Source: Panicum virgatum (lineage: Eukaryota > Streptophyta > Magnoliopsida > Poales > Poaceae). Taken from it: a DNA stretch of 64,000 nucleotides. Below are positions 55,201-64,000 of the stretch, one piece after another. Location: contig NC_053147.1 of assembly GCF_016808335.1 (NCBI RefSeq), forward strand, positions 69,066,960 through 69,130,959, written 5' to 3'. The position numbers and the translations under genes are program-made. Each line of letters starts with the position of its first letter. The stretch's first letter is position 1. The notes beneath the pieces were generated by a model that ran no database searches, was not told the DNA's origin, and saw only the letters and a list, made by a program, of their open reading frames with translations.

Positions 55201-58200
55201 CCGGCATCGGGCGCGTGCGCTTGCAGTAGAGTCGAAGCCGGGCGCAGGGGACAGGGAGCGCTTGCGGCAGACGACTGACGGCGGCATAGCAAGGCGCGGC
55301 GTGGTAGTTGGCGAATCGGGCGCCGCGGTGGCAGAACGGGGAATAGGAATTTGGGGATCCAATTCTTGCGGCCGCGGCGGCGTTGTCGGGAGGCGGCGGC
55401 ATCAGGTACGTCGAAGGGGTGGGTCGAACCCCCGATCCCTTGGTTCAATGGTTTTTGAGGTTCTGATCCAATAGGAGTCCATTAGGGTTGTTTCGATGGG
55501 CTGGATCAGTGATCCATTGGTTCCTCCACACCCATCTTTAGTCTACTGTACCCGATGGATCGATCATCCGACGACTGCCGGCCTGGGTCTTCAGTCGTCA
55601 CTGATCAATTATTAGTTGTAACTGCTGATTAAACACCGCCAGTCCAGTCGTACTAGTCGCTATATTAGCCCTGTAGGGACGCGATGCTCTGCTCTGCTCT
55701 GTCTTGCAATTGCCGCATGGCGTGCGGACGCAAACACTTGTACATACATCCGCTCCTTGTCACTTTCATCCATCTTGTTTTGCAAACAATATAATTAGCA
55801 AACATCTATATCAAATACAAAAAGAAAATTGGTACCTATGTTTATGATGAAAATGGATCATGATGCCAGCTAAACACAAAATTAAACAACAACAAAAAAT
55901 TTGACATCTGCCCCAAGCATGCAAAATTAAATGCTCATACTGTCATTTTACGAGTCACGTCAATGAATGATGCTAATTACCTTGCCCAAGAGATATGATA
56001 GTACCTATGTTTCTGATGAAAATGGATTATCATGCCAGCTAAACACAAAATTAAACGAAAAAAAAAGCTTTGACATCTACCCCAAGCATGCAAAATTAAA
56101 TGTTCATACTGTCATTTTTGTTCCGTGTTTTCTTTTGTGGTGTGGTATTGATGTTTTAGCTCGCTCTTCCTCCCTCTTCCACCATATATAGAATGTGAAA
56201 AGGCATTATGAAAAGTTAAGAAAATGTGTTACGACTTGATGATAGATGCTCCGAATGGAATAAGTTTTTTTGTACAAACTAATACAAGGCCAGCGAGCAG
56301 TCAACAGTCCTAGTTACATAATATATTGGAAGAGAGTAATCATGGATTAAGTTTATTATAGGAAAAGAAGTAATTAGGGTTTCCAATTGCCGAGTCAACT
56401 GCAAAAGTGTAGAGACACAAAGTATGAGTACTCGTACACCGGCCGATGATAAGGACTGATATTGATGCGGCTTATCATATATTTCCTTTTGATGACGAGG
56501 GATACGCCGTGCGCATACGTAGCACTTTGGACTTAGTCATTTCCCTTTTCCAAGGGAAATCAAGGCGATATTGGTAGGGTAGAGGAGAAAGAAAATGGAA
56601 AGGAGAAGCTCGATGACACTTGAAACTAAGTTGCGATGAAGCTAGAAATAAAGCAGGTGCACCCATGCCGGCGCAGATTAAATTTAATTTAGTTTTATTT
56701 GCTGAAGAAAGAAAGAAATAAAACTGCACGAGCGAGTCCGACTAATATAATATAATAATCTACACGAAATGGAACTAATTAGTTTAATCAGAGTTATTCC
56801 ACTCATGGCCGGTTTGGGTTGTGATGATAGTAGATGTGTGAGTGGGGGAGGACAAGATCATGGAAACCAGCAGGCCATCTGTAGATTGCGAGAAATCCCT
56901 GCGATGGCGACGGGCAAATCCGATCCTTGATGAGCTAGGCTAAGGCATGCATGCATTTCAGGACGGCCGGGGTGAGCTAGTGACAGTAACATCTGCCGAC
57001 CCCCTGTTGCTTTTGCAGTACTAGTATAGCTGGCCTGCATGCCTTCTAGAAGGTAATTATATTAAGGCATTTGCATTTGCAGGGTGCAAATTACTATTCT
57101 AACCTGGTCAAAGGCCGGATACTTGTCTAGAAGGTGGTCGTTGTCTTGGGGGCGTCAATCAGTGAGCCAGTGGCATCTGCAGCAGCGATGAGTCCTGTGA
57201 TTCCTAGCTAGCTTTGCAGCGACTGACAGGTGCAGAGTTTTGAGTGCGGGAAGGAAGGAAGGAAGGAAGGATGGAATGGAATCGGAACTTGTGCAGCGTG
57301 CGTGAAAAAGAGAAGCTGTCAAGCAACCAAGGACAGACAGAGAGCGATGGAGGAGGAAGATGCCGTTGCGTTGCCGTGGGTGGTGAGTGTAGTACTCTAC
57401 AGCATGTATGCACGTGTGGGATTATGAGATGTTGGATCGGTGCGGTGCCTGCCGCTGCTGTTTTGGCTGCGCTTTGCTGTGTTAGCTAGCATTTGGATGG
57501 AGCCACGGGAAGCGCGTACGCTTGGCCAAGTCTAATAGCTCATGTCCCACCACTCCTGTGGTCTGAAAACTCTGAATATTATCTGAATTTCTCAAGGAAT
57601 AATTATGTTAGCCCTGCAGGCACAGCCATGAAAGATGCGGTGGGATCCAATGGTCCATACATTTCCTCTCTGAATATTTAACCAGGTTCAGCACCAGAAG
57701 ATGGGACAAAATTAAAGAAAAAAACTTGCAGTCTAGCAGTGTCAATAAGATATGCTGCTCCTGCAGTTACATGTAGGACGCACGCACGCATGGCGGCTTT
57801 CTGATCAGGGGGGAGGATCGGAGCTAGCAGTTGCCACCTCGATGGAAGGGAAGGGGAAGGAAAGGGTAGCATCATGCAGCGATTCCAGAGGAGATAGACA
57901 ATCCGAAAAGGAAGAATCATGCAGTGATCTATCCATGTGCTCGCTTTGCTTTGCCTTTGGGGCACGCACGCAGACGCAGGCAGGAGGTCGCGTCGCGTCG
58001 CGTCGGAATTGTTTGTTTACGACCACCGCCACCTCAGCTGCTGTTGGCTGTTGGTGCGTGGAAACGAAACGCGGTGGAGACAGAGGCCAAGGGAGTCAAA
58101 CGGGGCGGCGCCTCCAGCTGCTGCTGCTACATGCTCTGCTTTGCCTTTGCGGTGCCGGTGCTGTCGTCGTCGGCCGCCGTCTCCGTCGCCGCTTGCCACC

Positions 58201-59283
58201 CACCCACCCAAAAGCATGACCATTCAAGCGGAGGTGCTGGAGTGGAGTGACCACAGCAGATGGATCGGAGACGCCTTTCTGTCCGGACACGACTCACACG
58301 ATCATCCATCTCCATCCTCTTCTCTGCTCGATCGCCTCCAATCCATCGTGCACGCGCGGGCGGCACCACCAGCGTTTTCGTCTCCATCTAGTGCCTGCCT
58401 GCCGCTGCCCGAGTGTGGGTGTGCGTGCGTGCGTGGCAAATCGAGCGGCACCACCAAAAAGCACAACCACCCACTCGCCTCATCGTCTAGTAGATCTCTT
58501 TTCCTCCCCATCCTTTTTCTTATATCCTCCCAAACAATACCAACAACAGCTGATGCGTGTCATGGCATATAAAAACTCAACACAAAAAAAAAGAGAAGTA
58601 TTATTTGCATGCATAGAAATGCTCAATGCCCCATGATTGCTACTGCTACCTCTGCTCCTCCTCTGCATCTACAAGTGACACTACCCTATAAATAGTATTG
58701 TTCACCTACAAATCCAGCTCGTGTTACATGATATCAAGCGCAGAGATCAACCATGTCTTTTTTTTTAACAAAAGAGATCAACCATGTCAGCAGTGGTGTG
58801 TTCGCTGCAAATGCACACGACGCACTCTGCACTTTTTTGTGGCCTGCCTGCGTGCTTCAATTTGTACGGAGTATGTTACTCTCTCTCTCGTCCAGTGCTG
58901 CAGATCGAGTCACACTATATATGGCACTAGTCACAGCTAGCTCAGCTCGGTCATATATCAGTCCAAGTGACGAGTCCACTCTGCTTGTCGTCGGCCGGCG
59001 TTGCTTCCTTCTCGTACATCTCTGACTGCACCACTTCTTATCCCCTTCATCATCAGATAACGACGACCACCGGCTAGTGCTAGTGCTAGTGCTAGTGCTA
59101 AACGACTGACTTTTACGACGCAAACCGCTGCGTGCTCATTTTCCACAATATAATATAATAATAATTAAACCTCATCCTCATTCCATTTGTTATTTCAGTT
59201 TCTAGTTTGTGAAAAACAAGTTTTTTTTTCTGAAAAGTAGTAGAAAAACCAGATTAACCGTCTGCCCAGTTTTGTTCTAGAAG
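55201..59283. other. Intergenic DNA
   Basis: No gene is supported. Notable: a diverged direct duplication 55833-55949 and 56002-56118 (period 169); a GGAA microsatellite near 57250-57275; a GTGCTA microsatellite at 59075-59100. A short ATG frame at 57347 (MEEEDAVALPWV, then a GTGAGT donor) could be a first exon but has no partner. Confidence 0.4.
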
Positions 59284-60371
59284 TGTCGTGGGAATTTTAG
59301 GGTACCCACAGCCGGGTGACGGATCGCACCCGCATATTTCTAGTGAGGGAGGACTCGGGGAAGTACTAGGCGGTTAAGCTAATCTAGCACTGAGGCAAGC
59401 ACACAAGAACACACGATCTAGAGTGGTTCGGGCCGCCGGAGCGTAATACCCTACATCCACTGGGAGAAGTATTGTTCTTGGTTATGTATGAATCTATCCT
59501 CTGCCGGGCCTTGGCCTTTTTTTCCAGCCTGAGTCTTCTTCTAGCGGGCGCCCCCCTTTTATAGATCAAGGGGTGCAGATACATTGGTCGTTGGGGCCCC
59601 GACAAGTGGGCCCAACGTGACTGTGTAGCATACTGCGCAGAGTACTGCTACAGTAGTTGTGAATCTTTTCTCCGATATGCTTCCATGCCCTGCTGCCTCT
59701 CTGACTCAGGGGGGTCTTCTCTTGTCCCGTCAGCAAGGTGCCCGTTGGGGAAACGTAGCTTGCGGCGTGGCCTGTGGAGGCTATTATGTAGGCGTCATAA
59801 TGGGAGAAGCCGAGCCGTCGTGTCCATCTGTCATGGCAGACTGACAGGCGCGGCGTGGGCGGCGCCAGCTGCTCCACTACACGTCTTGGTAATACGCGAT
59901 CAATAGTGTCCCCTGGTCAAAGAATCGCCTCGGCTTCTGCTATATCAATGCGGACGTCCACCTACCGCAATGAATGCAGTGATAGGTGAACCTTAGTATG
60001 GAGACCAAGCGGCCTTATATATACGTCTGTGCTTGCAGACACGTGGCAGCTCCGGACCTCTCCGGGGCGGGGTGTCAATTCCTTCCCTTAGTGAGGGGTC
60101 CGGTTACTATACATGGGGTCCGGGACTCCGCGGGGGTCCAGACCTCTACAGGAGGTCCGGAGCCCCCGGCTGTTTGGGCAGAGCGCCTGCTTCTTCCGGA
60201 ACACGTGATGCTCACAGACCTTCCCCAGCCGGGGGACGGGTCCGGGACCGTTGTCGGGTGAACAGGGCTCCGGACCGCAGGGGTCCGGCCGTTTAGACGT
60301 AGTCAAGGATATCCACAAGGCTCTTGTCTAGACACAGCAAGAGGGGGTACCCTAGTCTTGGGGTACCGACA
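59284..60371 (-). repeat. 3' LTR of the non-autonomous element
   Basis: Closely matches 62113-63208, with few substitutions and small indels (for example GCTACAG versus TTAAATGGCTACAA). TATAAAAG on the minus strand lies at 59556-59563. Confidence 0.9.
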
Positions 60372-62112
60372 GTGGCCCCCAGGCCTACCTCGGGAGAGGT
60401 ACGAACCCGCGGGTGTGGCCTACTATCGTGATGTGTTTCTACGCAAACTTGATTGCGTCGGTGTGCTCATGCAGAGAGCGGGCGCTCCGGACCCCTGAGG
60501 CCGGTACACCGGTTGCCAGGTTCAGGTACTAGAGCACTCTCCACCGGGCGACGAAGGTGTAGGCTTAGGGTGCAGAGCCAAGCTAAGCGGCTACACAAAC
60601 CTCGGATCGCTCAGGGAGCAAGCACCACTTCCCGGACCCGGCTCTTGGCGACCGTGGACTTGAGACGTTGCTGACGACCCGATGAAATATGTCACCGGAC
60701 CTTATAGTAAGGTGCGAGAAACCAAGCCTTATACTAGAAGGGAGCCCGGGACCTCTAAAGACAGCAGTCTCGGGTACTAGAGTACTTGTAACAGGGTAGT
60801 GAAGTACGTAAACTTAGGGTACATTACCAGGCTAAGCTACGCGGAGCTTCTCTACCCCAGGATACGGGTACTACTTCTCCGGAGCAGGTCCTTAGGGGTC
60901 CGAACTGCCTTCCAGCTAGAAGGGGTGTCCCCACCTGGCCACAAGCCAGCAACTTACTTGGATTGTTAGCAACAAAAGGAAGATTCCGCTTAAGAGGAAA
61001 GAAAAGCTAAACCAAGGCGAAAAAATGCAATCAAGGTGGAGCCTAGATAAAACTGAGAAAGAAAATCTCCTTTATTATTGTGGTTGTCATGGTATACATC
61101 AGAGGCCGGGATTACGAGGTCGGACCTCTACCGCTCCGGACCGCTTTTTGCCTGTTTGTGTGATAGGGCCAGAGGTCGGGTTTACAAGGTCGGACCTTGA
61201 CCGCTCTGGACTCACACGTAGGCGACACGTTATTACAAATGAGGATTTTTCTTAGTCTTATCTAGGAGTAACCTTCGGCTGCATTCCATACAGCATGTCC
61301 TTCTCTGATTGGAAGTGGTACCGCTACTCCTGGATTCTTCATAGTCGTCGGAGGCGAAGGCGCCCTAGATGTGCCTGGACTGCATCATCTACCATCACCT
61401 CGGGAGCTTGGGGGACCACTCCTTGCCTAAGAGCTGTCATATGCTTAGGTAGCATGAGACAAATTCTTTGGCTTTGAATGGGAGAGGCCCCCTGCCGTCG
61501 CCGTCTGTCACCGGGAGCCAGCCCGCCTGCCGCTTGCTGCGGCAGAACCTGGTTTTCCGCCCTGGTGAAGCAGGAGAACGGGTGCTCGTATGGACGAGCA
61601 CGGAGCGTGGAGAAGGGCGGTCGTTCGCCGGCTTGTCCTTGGTGCTAGCGCCAGGGGCCCCCGCGCCTGGTGGCGGGGTCCTGTCTGCAGCAGCACCAAG
61701 CACCTCGGGTGGTGCCGGAGACGACTCGACGACACGGCCAACTTCCTCCGGGATGGCCGTTGGCTCCAGGCTTCATGTTGAGAGAAAGCCTTGAGCCGAC
61801 GTCATGCCACCGCAGAGGAAGCATGGCCGTTGCTTGAGAGAAAACCTTGAGTCGATGGAGGGGCGGCAGCGCCCAGCGGTGCCTCCGCTGTGCGCCGCTG
61901 CGCCGGCTCTGAGGTGTCGCAGTGGCGACACACAGTAGGCGCCGCTGCCGTGCGCCGCCGATCTGTGGGCGTTGCCGCGCCGGCGCCATGGCATGTGGCG
62001 TGGGTGTCACCCTGGCTTCCTTCATCTTCTCGTTCGCCGTTGCAGAGGATGAACACAGCTCAGAAGCCTGAAGATCCAGCCAACGCCTGACCTCCCCACG
62101 GACGGCGCCAAA
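60372..62112 (-). other. Interior of the non-autonomous element
   Basis: Contains diverged internal repeats: CGGGTACTAGAGCACT... (near 60520) and CGGGTACTAGAGTACT... (near 60770), each followed by a CTTAGGGT...AAGCTA block. AGAGGCCGGGATTACGAGG (near 61100) and AGAGGTCGGGTTTACAAGG (near 61170) are also paired. No polymerase domain. Confidence 0.6.
62099..62111 (-). other. Primer binding site of the non-autonomous element
   Basis: On the minus strand the bases just inside the 5' LTR read TTTGGCGCCGTCCGTGGG, a common plant Gypsy primer site. Confidence 0.7.
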
Positions 62113-63208
62113 TGTCGTGGGAATTTTAGGGTACCCACAGCCGGGTGGCGGATCGCACCCGCCTATTCCCAGTGAGGGAGGACTCGGGGAAGTACTAGGC
62201 GGTTAAGCTAATCTAGCACTGAGGCAAGCACACAAGAACACACGATCTAGAGTGGTTCGGACCGCCGGAGCGTAATACCCTACATCCACTGGGAGAAGTA
62301 TTGTTCTTGGTTATGTATGAACCTATCCTCTGCCGGGCCTTGGCCTTTTTTTTCAGCCTGAGTCTTCTTCTAGCGGGCGCCCCCCTTTTATAGATCAAGG
62401 GGTGCAGATACATTGGTCGTTGGGGCCCCGCCAAGTGGGCCCAACGTGACTGTGTAGCATACTGCGCAGAGTACTTAAATGGCTACAATAGTTGTGAATC
62501 TTTTCTCCGATATGCTTCCATGCCCTGCTGCCTCTCTGACTCAGGGGGGTCTTCTCTTGTCCCGTCAGCAAGGTGCCCGTTGGGGAAACGTAACTTGCGG
62601 CGTGGCCTGTGGAGGCTATTATGTAGGCGTCATAATGGGAGAAGCCGAGCCGTCGTGTCCATCTGTCATGGCAGACTGACATGCGCGGCGTGGGCGGCGC
62701 CAGCGGCTCCACTACACGTCTTGGTAATACGCGATCAATAGTGTCCCCTGGTCAAAGAATCGCCTCGGCTTCTGCTGTATCAATGCGGACGTCCACCTAC
62801 CGCAATGAATGCAGTGGTAGGTGAACCTTAGTATGGAGACCAAGCGGCCTTATATATGTGTCTGTGCTTGCAGACACGTGGCAACTCCGGACCTCCCCGG
62901 GGCGGGGTGTCAATTTCCTTCCCTTAGTGAGGGGTCCGGTTACTATACAGGGGGGTCCGGGACTCCGCGGGGGTCCGGACCTCTACAGGAGGTCCGGAGC
63001 CCCCGGCTGTTTGGGCAGAGCGTCTGCTTCTTCTGGAACACGTGGTGCTCCCAGACCTTCCCCAGCCGGGGGACGGGTCCGGGACCGTTGTCGGGTGAAC
63101 AGGGCTCCGGACCGCAGGGGTCCAGCTGTTTAGACGTAGTCAAGGATATCCACAAGGCTCTTGTCTAGACACAGCAAGAGGGGGTACCCCAGTCCTGGGG
63201 TACCGACA
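62113..63208 (-). repeat. 5' LTR of the non-autonomous element
   Basis: Partner of 59284-60371. The minus-strand TATA box TATAAAAG at 62385-62392 is the likely promoter. Many GGTCCGG / CCGGACC words fill its right part. Confidence 0.9.
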
Positions 63209-63213
63209 AGAAG

Positions 63214-64000
63214 CATTTTTGGATGGAGGGAGTATATTTCCGCAAGGGTATGTGTGTACTCTCCTACAAATGTGGCACCAAATTAAGCAAAGACCAGTGC
63301 TTGATTATTACACTTTTGTAGAGCACCATATAGTATGTAGTAGCTTTTGCAAGTTCATCAGCACTATACTTGTCTTCATGTGACGGAACCGCCAAATTAA
63401 AACTCTCAATTAAGCGTAATGGCCGTCATTCGAACACATCGGGCGCATTAGCTTAATGATTTAATTTGACAGCCCTTTCTCAGCCCACATCCCGATCGAA
63501 ACAACACCGATAGTCTCACTCGAAGGTGAGCGCAGATGGTACAAGCACGACACATATTTGAAAATACAGCAATATACACAAGATTCTACTATAAACTTTT
63601 CAAACCAAGTTTGAATAAATACATAATTTACAAACTTTACATTACTAAAATTCGGGTTCGAACAGAGGAAAAAGGCCTACAACTACCACAAGTGTACCCT
63701 AGGGAGGTCCCTAACTAAGCGTCTGGGTCCATAACCTCCCATCCCTCTGCGTCCCGGCGGATGAACTTAACGCAGCAGGGACAGAAGTCTACGTATGTGT
63801 GCCCTGAAATAATGTTTCAACAAAAGCCCTGAGCAACTAATACTCAGTAAGACTTATCCGACTATTGGGTATACGTAGCCCACCTATCTAGACATGCAAG
63901 GCTTTTGGCTGGTGGTTTATTTTGCAGAAAAACATCTAAAAGTGAATCCTTAATTTCAATATTTTTGCTCCAGATTCTATATGGATTAATCATAATCTAA
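63214..64000. other. Intergenic DNA at window end
   Basis: A GGATGGAGGGAGTAT phrase near 63222 resembles a Stowaway MITE end. Nothing else was recognised. Confidence 0.4.

Larger units (their letters stand above)
59284..63208 (-). mobile_element. Non-autonomous LTR retrotransposon (LARD-like)
   Basis: LTRs 59284-60371 (1088 bases) and 62113-63208 (1096 bases), both TG...CA, flanked by the 5-bp duplication AGAAG (59279-59283 and 63209-63213). The primer-binding site and TATA orientation put it on the minus strand with 62113-63208 as 5' LTR. The 1741-base interior has no protease, reverse transcriptase or integrase. A minus-strand frame at 62025-61645 could be a gag remnant. It depends on an autonomous relative, probably Gypsy by its primer site. 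Confidence 0.9.

Noticed and set aside
57347..57420. Possible first exon (MEEEDAVALPWV then GTGAGT)
   Set aside because: No downstream exon with matching phase or recognisable protein in the next 2 kb.
57752..58636. Overlapping frames of 100-210 residues upstream of the last retroelement
   Set aside because: Low-complexity Arg/Ser/Cys-rich reading in several frames; no conserved motif.
1..64000. CRISPR arrays, operons, rRNA or organelle DNA
   Set aside because: Tandem repeats seen are contiguous without unique spacers, genes have spliceosomal introns, and no rRNA or plastid/mitochondrial sequence was recognised.

Overview
This is nuclear DNA from a grass (Poaceae). A panicoid grass is my guess, not a demonstrated result. 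The evidence is two intron-containing plant genes with GC-rich first exons (a subgroup IVa-type bHLH factor and a peroxisomal malate dehydrogenase), surrounded by typical grass transposable elements: Copia, Ty3/Gypsy of the Tat lineage, CACTA, MULE, hAT MITEs and Helitron-like ends. About four fifths of the window is repeat-derived.

Layout. 1-9802: repeats. A nearly intact Ty1/Copia element (LTR 912-1688, one 1381-residue gag-pol frame, LTR 6388-7273) is followed directly by a second, truncated internal region (7274-8013), giving LTR-internal-LTR-internal'. 9803-33598: one CACTA transposon with perfect 16-bp TIRs and a GTA target duplication. It carries a TNP2 transposase, a TNPA-like gene and a Ulp1-like protease module, all with stops or frameshifts. 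Its TNP2 gene is split by a complete 12.5-kb Tat-lineage Gypsy element (12756-25257, minus strand, target duplication AAGCA). That element carries an intron-containing gene on its opposite strand and two tandem-repeat arrays in its long 3' region.

34365-36364: a hAT MITE with an 8-bp target duplication and another MITE, leading into the bHLH promoter. 36365-39014 (+): the bHLH gene, 381 aa, three coding exons, with a GC-AG second intron. 44886-49697 (-): the glyoxysomal/peroxisomal NAD-malate dehydrogenase gene, 362 aa, nine exons, with a PTS2 signal in exon 1. The two genes converge. Between them lies a copy of the middle of the MDH gene (exons 3-5 plus introns) at 39639-41997, flanked by a 36-bp direct repeat.

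49791-59283: a C25 tract and a Helitron-like end just upstream of the MDH start, a second Helitron-like end, a MULE with ~260-bp TIRs and a 9-bp target duplication, an F-box relic and unassigned DNA. 59284-63208: a short non-autonomous LTR retrotransposon with ~1.09-kb LTRs (target duplication AGAAG). The rest shows no gene.

Only the bHLH and MDH genes look like functional host genes. The Copia gag-pol frame is open. The other transposon genes are decayed. Features most worth following: a gap-free 97-nt-arm hairpin inside the CACTA element, the TNPA plus Ulp1 module, the opposite-strand gene and 78-bp array in the Tat element, and the MDH segment bounded by direct repeats. Splice sites, exon phases and repeat periods were worked out by eye from the sequence. 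Family names come from recalled motif knowledge, not searches.
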